A stretch of DNA of 8,131 nt from JACCXJ01 sp052387115 (GCA_052387115.1 JBQTJM010000022.1:1-8131); one strand, 5' to 3'; positions 1 through 8,131 are shown, numbered from the stretch's first letter. Made by a program: numbers and translations. Notes: generated by a model from the letters alone, not told the origin.

Positions 1-13
1 CGGATCACGCGCC

Positions 14-211
14 GTGCAGATCATCGTGAACGGCAGCGAACGGGAGCTGCCCGAGGGCATGACCTTGGCCGGCCTCCTCGAGGCCCTGGGTGTTCGAGGC
101 CGGTTCGCGGTGGAGGTCAACGGCGAAATCGTCCCGCGCGGCCGGTATGCGGCCGGCCCCCTGAAAGAGAGCGATCGGGTGGAGGTGGTCCGGGCCATCG
201 GCGGCGGCTGA
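14..211 (+). CDS. thiS: ThiS, sulfur carrier protein for thiazole biosynthesis
   Basis: A 65-residue ubiquitin-like protein that carries sulfur as a C-terminal thiocarboxylate and donates it to ThiG during synthesis of the thiazole half of thiamine, in the cytoplasm. Seen: full family length, N-terminal MQIIVNG strand, the VEVNGEIVPR segment, and the diagnostic C-terminal glycines (AIGGG) where ThiF-type adenylation and thiocarboxylation take place. The start is GTG, giving the usual short N-terminus; the 13 bases before it are too few to judge the ribosome binding site. It is followed 32 bases later by thiG on the same strand, the expected partner. Nothing is odd except a slightly extended glycine tail, which is common in this family. 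Confidence 0.95.
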   Translation: MQIIVNGSERELPEGMTLAGLLEALGVRGRFAVEVNGEIVPRGRYAAGPLKESDRVEVVRAIGGG

Positions 212-243
212 GCGTTTGTGAAAAAAACCTTGGGAATAAAATC

Positions 244-1026
244 GTGACCGAAGACCGGCTGGTCATCGCCGGTGTCCCCTATCGGTCCCGGCTCCTCATC
301 GGCACCGGCAAGTATCGCGATCTCGATGAGACGCGGCGCGCCGTCGAGGCGAGCGGTGCGGAGATCGTGACCGTCGCCCTCCGCCGCACCAACATCGGAC
401 AGGATCCGGGCGAGCCCAATCTCCTCGATGTGCTCCCGCCGACCCGCTATACCATCCTGCCCAACACGGCCGGCTGTTATGACGCCCCATCGGCGATCCG
501 CACCTGCCGCCTCGCCCGCGAGCTGCTGGAAGGCCATGCGCTCGTGAAGCTGGAGGTGCTGGGCGATGAGAAGACCCTGTTTCCCGATATCCCGGAAACG
601 CTCGCGGCTGCCGAGGTGCTGGTGGGCGAGGACTTCGAGGTCATGGTCTACACCAACGACGACCCGATCATGGCCAAGCGTTTCGAGCGCATCGGCTGCG
701 TCGCCGTGATGCCGCTCGCCGCCCCCATCGGCTCGGGGCTCGGGATCCGCAATCCATATAACATCCGCACCATCGTCGAGAACGCCACGGTCCCGATCCT
801 GGTCGACGCCGGGGTCGGCACCGCCTCCGATGCCGCCATCGCCATGGAGCTCGGGTGCGATGGGGTGTTGATGAACACCGCCATCGCGGGGGCGAAGAAC
901 CCGGTCCTGATGGCGAGCGCCATGTGCAAGGCGGTGGCGGCCGGCCGCGAGGCCTATCTGGCCGGACGCATCGCCCGGCGCGCCTACGCCAGTGCCTCGT
1001 CGCCGATCGACGGGTTGTTTTTTTGA
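244..1026 (+). CDS. thiG: ThiG, thiazole synthase
   Basis: Thiazole synthase (260 aa, usual length) is a cytoplasmic TIM-barrel enzyme that condenses 1-deoxyxylulose-5-phosphate, dehydroglycine and ThiS-thiocarboxylate sulfur into the thiazole phosphate precursor of thiamine. Seen: LLIGTGKY near residues 18-24, PNTAGC at 73-78, the LVKLEVLGD block with the Schiff-base lysine K102, PLAAPIGSGLG at 157-167, the phosphate-binding VDAGVGTASDAA at 188-199 and NTAIAGA at 211-217. All expected catalytic and binding blocks are intact. The start is GTG, preceded eight bases upstream by a weak GGGA. The gene follows thiS and its TGA overlaps the TTG start of trmB (TTGA), suggesting one transcript and coupled translation. 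Identification is from family motifs and is very secure. Confidence 0.97.
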   Translation: MTEDRLVIAGVPYRSRLLIGTGKYRDLDETRRAVEASGAEIVTVALRRTNIGQDPGEPNLLDVLPPTRYTILPNTAGCYDAPSAIRTCRLARELLEGHALVKLEVLGDEKTLFPDIPETLAAAEVLVGEDFEVMVYTNDDPIMAKRFERIGCVAVMPLAAPIGSGLGIRNPYNIRTIVENATVPILVDAGVGTASDAAIAMELGCDGVLMNTAIAGAKNPVLMASAMCKAVAAGREAYLAGRIARRAYASASSPIDGLFF

Positions 1027-1724
1027 CCGCCGAGGCGCGCCCCCACCCGAGCTCCAGGCGGCGCCCGGTGCGGAGCTTCGTGCGCCGCGAGGGCCGCATC
1101 ACCGAGGCCCAGCGCCGGGCGCTCGAAACCCTGTCCTCTTGCTACGAGGTGCCCGGTGAGGGCGTCCTCGACCTTGCCGCCCTGTTCGGGCGCGAGGCCG
1201 AGCGCTATCTGGAGATCGGCTGCGGGGCCGGAGAGACCCTGGTGGCCCTGGCTGCGCGCCACCCCGAGAACGACTACCTCGGGGTCGAGGTGTACCGGCC
1301 GGGCCTCGGGCGTCTCTTGCGCGACATCGCCGCCGCCGCGCTAGGCAACGTCCGCGTGCTCGTGGACGACGCCGCGGAGGTCCTGGCCAAGCGCGTCCCG
1401 GACCAGGCCCTCTCCGGCATCTACCTCTTCTTTCCCGACCCCTGGCCCAAGTCGCGCCATCACAAACGCCGCTTGATCCAGTCCCCGTTTGCCACGCTTC
1501 TGCGGGAGAAACTCCGGCCCCATGGACGCGTCTTCGTGGCCACGGACTGGGAGGATTATGCCCTGCATATCCTGTCGGTAATGTCGGGCGAGACGGGTTT
1601 CGTGAACCTGGCCGGGACCGCCGCCTTCGCCCCGAGACCCTGCTGGCGCCCGCTCACTCGCTATGAGCAGCGCGCCCGCCGGCGGGGTCACGTCGTGCGG
1701 GACATGGTGTTCGCGCCGGCCTAG
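1023..1724 (+). CDS. trmB: TrmB, tRNA (guanine-N7-)-methyltransferase
   Basis: A SAM-dependent enzyme that methylates N7 of G46 in the variable loop of tRNAs. Seen in the 233-residue product: the family N-terminus RSFVRREGRIT (18-27), SAM motif EIGCGAGE (64-71), GVEVYRPG (87-94), the signature FFPDPWPKSRHHKRRL (136-151), ATDWEDYA (173-180), and the C-terminal LTRYEQRARRRGH block. The reading frame is open back to 855, but the upstream part lies over thiG and reads as a shadow. I chose TTG at 1023 because it gives normal family length and overlaps the thiG stop by four bases (TTGA), a coupling arrangement. A start a little further downstream cannot be excluded. The stop TAG interlocks with the stop of the convergent DUF3365 gene. 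Confidence 0.94.
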   Translation: MTAEARPHPSSRRRPVRSFVRREGRITEAQRRALETLSSCYEVPGEGVLDLAALFGREAERYLEIGCGAGETLVALAARHPENDYLGVEVYRPGLGRLLRDIAAAALGNVRVLVDDAAEVLAKRVPDQALSGIYLFFPDPWPKSRHHKRRLIQSPFATLLREKLRPHGRVFVATDWEDYALHILSVMSGETGFVNLAGTAAFAPRPCWRPLTRYEQRARRRGHVVRDMVFAPA

Positions 1725-2326
1725 GGCTCCAGCGCGATGCGTACCACCACCCCGCCCATGACATCGTCTAGCTTGAAATCGCGCTTGGGCGTGTCCTTGT
1801 GGTGGTTGTGGCAGGAGACACAGGCCTCGGCCACCGCCTTGTCGGGATAGACCGCGGTGAAATACGAGGTACCGCCCAGCTCTTCCTCGGTGTAGTAATT
1901 CTTCCCGGGGTGGTCGGCGATATATCGCAGGCCCGCCTTCTCAGCCTGGGTCTTCGCGCCGTTCTGTTTGTTGATGGGCCACAGCGAGAGCAGCGCGTAG
2001 GAGACCCCGATGTCCTTTTCGGCCACCAGCTCCGAGCCCATGCGCAGCATCTGCGAGGGCAGCGGCAAGGCCTTCTCGTCCTTCCAGTGTTCGTCAGCCT
2101 CGATGAGCTTCTCTTCGATCTGGAGCCGGTTGACGATGTTGCGCGTGTACACCGTGCGATCGGCCTCGATCACCGCGTGTACGGCATCGGCCATGGCCTG
2201 CGGGGTGACGCGGCCCTCGGCGCCGGCGCGCGATCCGGTGGCGGGCAGGAACGACAGGAGCGACAAGGCGGAGAGCAGGATCGCCGAGGTCACTAACAGG
2301 GAGGCGGGTTCTGGGCGTGGGTTCAT
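1721..2326 (-). CDS. DUF3365 (Tll0287-like) periplasmic mono-haem c protein
   Basis: A 201-residue exported protein with one c-type haem. Seen: a hydrophobic signal or anchor at about residues 10-30 ending near GSRAGA, then a soluble domain with ALPLPSQMLRMGSEL (86-100), YALLSLWPINKQN (110-122) and a C-terminal haem motif CVSCH (169-173) followed by KDTPKRDFKLDDVMGGV. This order matches the DUF3365 family, whose members are haem sensor-like or redox proteins of mostly unknown role. The frame is open further upstream, but ATG at 2326 is chosen because AGGAG lies just before it and the signal peptide follows directly. It begins 14 bases after the multihaem cytochrome stop (tandem TAA TAG) and is the last gene of the operon. 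Inference: a periplasmic electron-transfer or redox-sensing partner of that cytochrome. Confidence 0.86.
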   Translation of the reverse strand: MNPRPEPASLLVTSAILLSALSLLSFLPATGSRAGAEGRVTPQAMADAVHAVIEADRTVYTRNIVNRLQIEEKLIEADEHWKDEKALPLPSQMLRMGSELVAEKDIGVSYALLSLWPINKQNGAKTQAEKAGLRYIADHPGKNYYTEEELGGTSYFTAVYPDKAVAEACVSCHNHHKDTPKRDFKLDDVMGGVVVRIALEP

Positions 2327-2340
2327 GGGTCTTGCTCCTA

Positions 2341-3708
2341 TTATCTTGTGTTGGCTTCGATGAGCCGTGCGCGCGCCATGCGCAGGCTCCGAAGGTGGCG
2401 GGGGGGCTGGCCAGCGAAATTGCGCGTCACGAGCCTCGGGCTCCCCAGGGCAGCCAGGGAAAAGCCCAGTCCATGGCAGTTCAGGCACACACTGCGGACC
2501 ATCTTTTCGTTCGGGCGTAGATTCCGGTTCTGGTTGTGTTGCACCCGGATGACGGTGAGTCCCTCGCGCTTGTGCGCTTCACGGGGCATGTGGCAGGCGG
2601 CGCACGAGACGCCGCTGCCCGGCGCATCGCGTCCGCCCCGTTCCGCCTTCCAGAGCCTGCCATGGGGCGAGGCCCGGTAGGCGCGACTATGGGCATCGTC
2701 ATGACAACCGAAGCAGGCCTCTACGGCGGCATGGCGGGTGTCGAAGCGATGGGCCTTGTGGCAGCTCACGCAGCCGAGGGTCTTTTCGTGGGCGGAGGCG
2801 CGCATCGGCTGCCGGGCGTCGGCGGGTCGCAGCGGCGGGAGCCCCTGGGCGCGGCGCATACCGTGCTTGCCGCGCGCGAAGCCCTCCACCTCGTCACGGT
2901 GGCACTCCCGGCAGGCGGTTTCCTCCGGGCGATCCCGCCACACGCGCTCCGCGGTCTCGCTGGATTTGGGCGCGTGACAGTCGGTGCAATTGACCCCGCC
3001 GCGCGCATGGGCGGTGTAGGCCCAGTCCTCTGCGACACGCGGGTGCACGGTAAGGCCTTGGGGGGCGTCGCGATCGGCGAGCGTCAAGGCGCGCACCGGC
3101 TGTTTCTTGATCTGGCGTTCGACCGACGCCCAGTTGCGCCGGGGCAGGAGCGCCTGGGGCAGGGTCTCGGATTCGTCCAGGTGCTTGACCAGGAAATCCT
3201 CGTAGAGTGCGCGGTTGTCATGGTAGTTATGGCAGCCGGCGCTCGCGCAGCCTTCGGCGGCGAAGCCGCGATGGCTCGGGCGTTCGTCTGCGATCTCCGC
3301 ATGGCAGTAGAAGCAATGGTCATCGGCGATGGTGACGCCCATGGCGCGTGTGAGTCCCGGCCGGTGCTCGCGATGACAGGCTACGCAACGGCGCGCGTCC
3401 ACGATCGCCACGCGATCGGCGTTGCGCGGATCTGTGAACAGGCGCTTGGGGTGGGAATCCTCGACGGCCTTGAGCGCCTCGCCGTGGCACTCGACGCAGG
3501 CCGACTGCAGGACCGCATCGCCGCCGTAGGGCTCGGTGTGGCAGACCGCGCAGGCGATCTCGATCTGGTGGTGCCCGCTCATGCTCGGTCCGGTGAGGAA
3601 CAGACGGGCATCGCCGCGCGTGAGGGCGTAGTACAACCACCCGGTGGCGGCCAGGGCCAGGAGGACCCAGGCGGTCCAGTGGCGCCGCTTGCGGTCGGAG
3701 GCCTCAAT
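2341..3708 (-). CDS. Membrane-anchored undecahaem cytochrome c
   Basis: A multihaem c-type cytochrome of about 455 residues. Counting from the TTG at 3636, haem motifs are CAVCH 29, CVECH 47, CVACH 84, CFYCH 108, CASAGCH 130 (a CX4CH variant), CTDCH 217, CRECH 242, CVSCH 289, CFGCH 308, CAACH 345 and CLNCH 384: eleven in all, ten of them CXXCH. That TTG is the first conventional start in this frame, but it falls inside a hydrophobic helix. The frame upstream encodes basic residues RKRR followed by WTAWVLLALAATGWLYYAL, a good N-in membrane anchor needed for export and haem attachment. I therefore extend to ATT at 3708, which overlaps the TGA of the preceding gene; this start is an inference. 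The C-terminus after the last haem (GLGFSLAALGSPRLVTRNF) resembles NapC/HAO-type multihaem proteins only loosely. Likely role: periplasmic electron transfer from the neighbouring b-type membrane protein; the substrate is unknown. Confidence 0.85.
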   Translation of the reverse strand: MEASDRKRRHWTAWVLLALAATGWLYYALTRGDARLFLTGPSMSGHHQIEIACAVCHTEPYGGDAVLQSACVECHGEALKAVEDSHPKRLFTDPRNADRVAIVDARRCVACHREHRPGLTRAMGVTIADDHCFYCHAEIADERPSHRGFAAEGCASAGCHNYHDNRALYEDFLVKHLDESETLPQALLPRRNWASVERQIKKQPVRALTLADRDAPQGLTVHPRVAEDWAYTAHARGGVNCTDCHAPKSSETAERVWRDRPEETACRECHRDEVEGFARGKHGMRRAQGLPPLRPADARQPMRASAHEKTLGCVSCHKAHRFDTRHAAVEACFGCHDDAHSRAYRASPHGRLWKAERGGRDAPGSGVSCAACHMPREAHKREGLTVIRVQHNQNRNLRPNEKMVRSVCLNCHGLGFSLAALGSPRLVTRNFAGQPPRHLRSLRMARARLIEANTR

Positions 3709-4516
3709 AGTAGTACACCGCGAGGATGTGGAAGAGGAGCAGCACGGGAAAGAGCCAGAAGAGCCCGAGGTGTAGGCGCTGGATCAGCCGCTGCGCGCGT
3801 TGCCTCGGACCCCAGTCTCCCCCGAGGCCGATTATGAGCCCCATGAGCCCGCCGGCCAGGCCCAGACCGAGGTAGTCCAGCATGAGCAAACGGTTGAGCC
3901 CGACCCCGAGGTTCATGCCGGTGTGCAGGACCAGCACCGCAAGCCCAAGCACCCCGAGGCAACCATGAAACAGCCGCCAGCCGCGATAGTCGAAGCGCCA
4001 AAGACGCGCCCAGCGCTTGCGCAGGGAGAAGCTGAGCCCGACGAAGGTGAGGACCAGGAGCACATACCCGCTCACCTGCATGGCGATCCCGCCCTGCCAA
4101 AGGAGCTCGATCGGCCAGGGATCCTCGAGGGACTGTGGATAGGGGAGCGGTCCGAGAGTGGCGACGGCGAGGCTCGTCCCGATGGCGGCGATGGCGGTCG
4201 TGAGCCATGGGGATCGAAGTCTCGCCGGGCCTCGGGGGTCGAGCCCAGAGGCCGTGCGAAATTCGGCAGCAACGCCCGGGGTCGCCTCCGTCGAGACCGT
4301 GCCTGACGCCGGCGCCAACGCACGTTCGGTCCCCGCAAGAGCGGCGGCCTGCCACCGGGAATGGACTCTGGATGCCTTCACGACGCCCCACGCCACCGTT
4401 TCGGTGATCCGATAGGCGGGTTGTACCGCGATCCCGGGCGCTGGTCTGTGAACTATTTCACAAACCAGTCGTACGGCTGACCGGACCATGGTGGCGGGCG
4501 GCGCCGCCCAAGCCAC
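3704..4516 (-). CDS. b-type cytochrome-like integral membrane protein
   Basis: A protein of up to 270 residues with about five membrane helices (roughly 104-122, 145-165, 183-200, 211-232 and 248-268). Seen: four histidines placed like haem b ligands in the helices, H184 (LFHG), H198 (LHTG), H249 (LHLG) and H263 (FHIL). This suggests a cytochrome b561 or ferric-reductase-like quinol or electron-transfer module in the inner membrane, but I cannot name the exact family. It ends HILAVYYY and its stop overlaps the start region of the multihaem cytochrome, its probable redox partner. The first ~100 residues are not hydrophobic and look unlike a conserved domain. They also cover the CRP-like palindrome at 4441-4468, so the true start may be downstream (for example GTG at 4396 or 4381, or TTG at codon 67). 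ATG at 4489 is another option. Confidence 0.7.
   Translation of the reverse strand: MAWAAPPATMVRSAVRLVCEIVHRPAPGIAVQPAYRITETVAWGVVKASRVHSRWQAAALAGTERALAPASGTVSTEATPGVAAEFRTASGLDPRGPARLRSPWLTTAIAAIGTSLAVATLGPLPYPQSLEDPWPIELLWQGGIAMQVSGYVLLVLTFVGLSFSLRKRWARLWRFDYRGWRLFHGCLGVLGLAVLVLHTGMNLGVGLNRLLMLDYLGLGLAGGLMGLIIGLGGDWGPRQRAQRLIQRLHLGLFWLFPVLLLFHILAVYYY
4420..4425 (-). promoter_or_regulatory. Possible -10 hexamer of the cytochrome operon
   Basis: TACAAC on the minus strand matches four of six positions of TATAAT and lies exactly where a class II CRP-dependent promoter would have its -10, given the palindrome centred at 4454.5. No -35 is needed in that architecture. If it is used, the mRNA would begin near 4413, and the b-type cytochrome gene would have to start downstream of its longest open reading frame. 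Evidence is spacing plus weak similarity only. Confidence 0.25.
4441..4468. promoter_or_regulatory. CRP-family operator-like palindrome
   Basis: Two 12-base arms (4441-4452 and 4457-4468), complementary apart from one position, flank a 4-base centre. The core at 4447-4462 is TGTGA-N6-TCACA, a full match to the core consensus for CRP/Vfr/Clp-type regulators. No T-run follows on either strand, so a terminator is unlikely. On the minus strand a TACAAC hexamer at 4425-4420 would put transcription start near 4413, with the palindrome centre (4454.5) at -41.5, the class II activator position. That promoter reading is an inference from weak -10 similarity. The likely target is the cytochrome operon on the minus strand. 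Confidence 0.6.
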
Positions 4517-4705
4517 ACGGTTACCCGGGGTTTATACTGGCCGGGGTTTCTGGGTGGTGGGTTTGGTGGAGGCTGAGCTTGCAAGGCGGGCGCCGGATCT
4601 GTGGCCGACTCCGGCAGGAAGGCGGGAAGCTGATGCCTGGAGGTAATTAGAAGGTCCGCCTTTGACCTGCGACGTCGGCAAGATCGCGCAGCTGCGAATC
4701 CAGTC
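4517..4705. other. Intergenic boundary between respiratory and defence-type genes
   Basis: No gene is visible in these 189 bases between the divergent cytochrome operon and the helicase. A TATACT hexamer at 4533-4538 (+ strand) could be a -10 for the helicase, but no good -35 is found 16-18 bases upstream. A G-rich run at 4552-4569 (GG and GGG tracts separated by one to three bases) could form a two-layer quadruplex. A short inverted repeat AGGTC/GACCT sits at 4652-4668. No tRNA, integrase site or transposon end was seen, and no clear Shine-Dalgarno precedes the helicase ATG at 4706. Confidence 0.4.
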
Positions 4706-5917
<1,212 letters not shown>

Positions 5918-6268
5918 GGTCTTTCTGGACGCGATTGTCCTCAGCGAGGTGATCAATCGGCTCCTAGACGACGAGTGGCAGCGCGTTGACCCACCGGATT
6001 CGAGGGGGATGCGCAAGTACCGCAAGCGAAAGGACTTCCGCAGGTCCACGGACTACCTGCCCGCTGCCGCTTCGGTCGAACAGCTTGGAAGGCTGATCAT
6101 TGCCCAGAGCCAGGTGATCGATCACTCGTTCTCGCAATGGGACCTCGATCAATTGCTAATTGAGTTCGGCCGTGGCTCCACGGATTGGAACGACCAGCTC
6201 TTGGTGGAGAACTGCCGTCACCATGGGTTGAAATTCCTGACGCATGACGCCGACCATGTCTCCGGCTG

Positions 6269-7693
6269 AATCTGTTCGGGCGTCAGGCCATTCCCATGGT
6301 CTGGGACTTCACCGAGGCCAACATCCTGGGTGACTCAGTAGGTGGTTGGAGCACCTGCAGCGAGTATGTGGCCGACTGCATCGAGGTGCTGACAGAAGGA
6401 TCGAGCAAGATCGGCCGGGCCCGCCAGATCGACGCCGCGAGAAGCTCTGATGACCTCAGCAAGCTGCTCGTCTCCACCGACCCTCCTTACTACGACAACG
6501 TGCCTTACGCCGACATCGCGGATTTCTTTTACGTGTGGCTTCGGCGCACTATCGGCGATGTCTACCCAGACCTTTTCAGTACGATGCTGGTGCCGAAGAT
6601 GCCGGAGCTCACCGCGTCCCCCGGGCGATTCAAGGGCGATAAGGAGCAGGCGAAGGAGCACTTCGAGTTGGGCTTCCGCAAGGCGTTCACCGCCCTGCGC
6701 GACAAGATGGACCCGCGCTTCCCGCTGACCGTCTACTACGCCTTCAAGCAGGATGACGAGGACAGCGGCTCCGTCGAGTCCAAAGATGAGGTGGGCGTGG
6801 ATCTGACCACGGGCTGGGAGACGTTGCTCGAAGCACTCATTTCCAGCGGGTTCCAGATCACGGCCACCTGGCCTGTACGTGCCTCACAAGCGTGGCGCCT
6901 GCGCGCAATGGGCGCGAACGCACTGGCCTCTTACATCGTACTTGCCTGTCGTCCGCGAGCGGCGGATGCACCGCAAGCGGCAAGCCCGCAGTTCCGTCAG
7001 GAGCTTAAGCGAAGTCTTCCAAGTGCGCTGCGGCACTTACTGCAAGGAAACATCGCGCCGGTCGATTTTGCTCAGGCGGCTATTGGCCCCGGCATGGCCG
7101 TCTACTCTCGCTATAGTCGCATTTTAGAGAGCAACGGGAAGGCGATGACCGTGCGCGGCGCCCTGGGACTGATCAACCAGATGCTCACCGAGGTCCTAAG
7201 CGAACAAGAAGACGAGCTCGACGCCGATACACGGTGGGCGTTGGCGTGGTTCGAGCAGTACGGGTTCGGTACGGGCGATTTCGGCAACGCAGAGTTGTTC
7301 AGCAAGGCCAAAGTGACGTCCGTATCCGGCCTCCAACGAGCGGGAATCATATTCTCAAAAGGAGGCGAGGTGCGACTGCTGCGCTCAGACGAATTGTCGG
7401 AGGATTGGGATCCTGCCACGGTTCAGCAACCCACCGTTTGGGAGATGACTCACCACCTCCTGAGGGTCTACTACCACGAGAAGGCTGGTGATGCGGCGAC
7501 GGCTTCTCTTCTTCGCAGAATAGGCGCTGCCGGCGAGGTGGCGCGCGACCTCGCCTACCGCCTCTTCAACCTTTGCGAAAAGAGGAAGTTCTCGCAGGAA
7601 GCTCTAGGGTACAACGCACTAGTTCTCGGCTGGCCCGAGATTGCTCGCCTTGCAAGGCAAACGGGCGCACCGCAGCAGGCCGAACTGCTTTGA
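6269..7693 (+). pseudogene. DUF1156-type DNA adenine methylase, C-terminal half only
   Basis: The C-terminal half (about 475 residues) of a DUF1156-family (COG1743) N6-adenine DNA methyltransferase. Family-like sequence starts abruptly at NLFGRQAIPMVWDF, base 6269, at the stop codon of the PIN gene. Seen: catalytic motif IV DPPYYDN (residues 62-68 from ATG 6296), followed by ADIADFFYVWLRR, ITATWPVR, a MGANALASYIVLACR strand, and a C-terminal helical tail with TVWEMTHHLLRVYY and ARDLAYRLF. The DUF1156 N-terminus and the glycine-rich SAM-binding motif expected there are absent, so methylation activity is not expected. ATG 6296 is the first start codon but lies inside the conserved block, with no convincing ribosome binding site. 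The 3' end is intact, and the next gene starts 13 bases later behind GGAGA, as in an operon. Confidence 0.85.
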
Positions 7694-7706
7694 TTGGAGA
7701 CTCGCC

Positions 7707-8131
7707 GTGGCCATCACCAATTACGAACGCGTTGGCAAAGTACTCGATGTGCTCAAGAGCGGGCTTTGCCCCTTCGTCGAGAGGGAACTGAAGGCGCAGT
7801 ATCGACAGGGCTGGTTCGAGGAAGCCAAGGCCACGCTGTCCCAGCAGCAGCTCAGCTTTGCCGGCACCGCGGCGACGCCGCACTGGGACATAGCAGCCCT
7901 CCTGGCGGTGATGTGGAACCAATGGAACGCGGTCTTCCGCAAGACACTCGGTCAGGCAGAGCGTACACTCGTGAGCGAACTGCGGGACACGCGGAACAAG
8001 TGGGGGCACCAGCGGCCCTTTAGTACCGACGATGCGTATCGTGCGCTCGACAGCGCCGCGCGACTGCTCGCGGCCGTCTCCGCGCCCGAGGCGGATGAAG
8101 TCGAGAAGATAAAGATGGAGCTCCTGCGGGT
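7707..8131 (+). CDS. Swt1-type HEPN domain protein, N-terminus (probable DUF499 ATPase), partial
   Basis: An open reading frame from GTG at 7707 to the window edge, 141 codons without a stop. The start is supported by TGGAGA at 7695-7700, six bases upstream, and by the family-like beginning MAITNYERVGKVLDVLKSGL. Seen: a helical domain with PFVERELKA, WDIAALLAVMWNQWNAVF, and an RX4H motif R96-NKWG-H101 inside ELRDTRNKWGHQRPFSTDDAYRALD, the pattern of Swt1-like HEPN domains. In related loci this domain is the N-terminus of a large DUF499 AAA-type ATPase (around 1,000 residues) next to a DUF1156 methylase; that continuation is inferred, as it lies outside the window. HEPN domains with this motif can be RNases or binding modules. 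Unlike its upstream neighbours, it shows no damage here. Confidence 0.8.
   Translation, partial: MAITNYERVGKVLDVLKSGLCPFVERELKAQYRQGWFEEAKATLSQQQLSFAGTAATPHWDIAALLAVMWNQWNAVFRKTLGQAERTLVSELRDTRNKWGHQRPFSTDDAYRALDSAARLLAAVSAPEADEVEKIKMELLR

Noticed and set aside
855..1022. Upstream extension of the trmB frame over thiG
   Set aside because: The extra 56 residues lie over clear ThiG coding sequence and do not resemble a TrmB N-terminus.
2536..3837. A 433-codon open frame on the + strand across the multihaem cytochrome
   Set aside because: It is antisense to a gene with eleven haem motifs, and its translation has no recognisable domain. Long antisense frames are expected in GC-rich DNA.
3579..4391. 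A 270-codon open frame on the minus strand overlapping the b-type cytochrome
   Set aside because: It is arginine- and proline-rich without membrane helices or motifs, whereas the alternative frame has five helices with paired histidines.
4441..4468. The inverted repeat as a rho-independent terminator
   Set aside because: No T-run follows on either strand, and the core matches an activator site.
4533..4538. TATACT as a firm helicase promoter
   Set aside because: No acceptable -35 at 16-18 bases and no extended -10; kept only as a remark in the intergenic entry.

Overview
The window looks like GC-rich proteobacterial chromosome, most likely gammaproteobacterial. The main reason is the order thiS-thiG-trmB, which I know from that class; the protein styles (TrmB, DUF3365, multihaem c) also fit. 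The first ~4.5 kb is conserved metabolic and respiratory DNA. The last ~3.4 kb is accessory, defence-island-type DNA, and it is visibly rearranged.

Positions 14-1724 (+ strand) are a tight operon: thiS (sulfur carrier), thiG (thiazole synthase) and trmB (tRNA m7G46 methyltransferase). The trmB start most likely is a TTG that overlaps the thiG stop as TTGA. The trmB stop interlocks with the stop of the convergent operon in the palindrome CTAG at 1721-1724.

Positions 1721-4516 (- strand) are a three-gene electron-transfer operon. In transcription order it has a five-helix b-type cytochrome-like membrane protein, an 11-haem c-type cytochrome with an N-terminal membrane anchor, and a mono-haem DUF3365 (Tll0287-like) periplasmic protein. 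The anchor of the multihaem protein is only reached if translation starts upstream of the first ordinary start codon, probably at an ATT overlapping the previous stop. A near-perfect palindrome with a full TGTGA-N6-TCACA core, the CRP-family consensus, lies at 4441-4468 and probably controls this operon.

Positions 4517-4705 are the intergenic boundary between the two kinds of DNA.

Positions 4706-8131 (+ strand) are the remains of a defence-type locus: an SNF2-like helicase, a DUF1156-type DNA adenine methylase, and the beginning of a Swt1-type HEPN/DUF499-like protein that runs off the window. The helicase is cut after its first RecA lobe, and the methylase lacks its N-terminal half, including the expected SAM-binding motif. 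A PIN-domain nuclease gene sits exactly between the two cut points. The PIN segment also appears trimmed at both ends: no ordinary start at its expected N-terminus, and a last beta strand apparently missing. The structure is best read as a recombinational replacement or deletion scar in a defence locus, or else as a chimeric assembly; the sequence alone cannot tell these apart.
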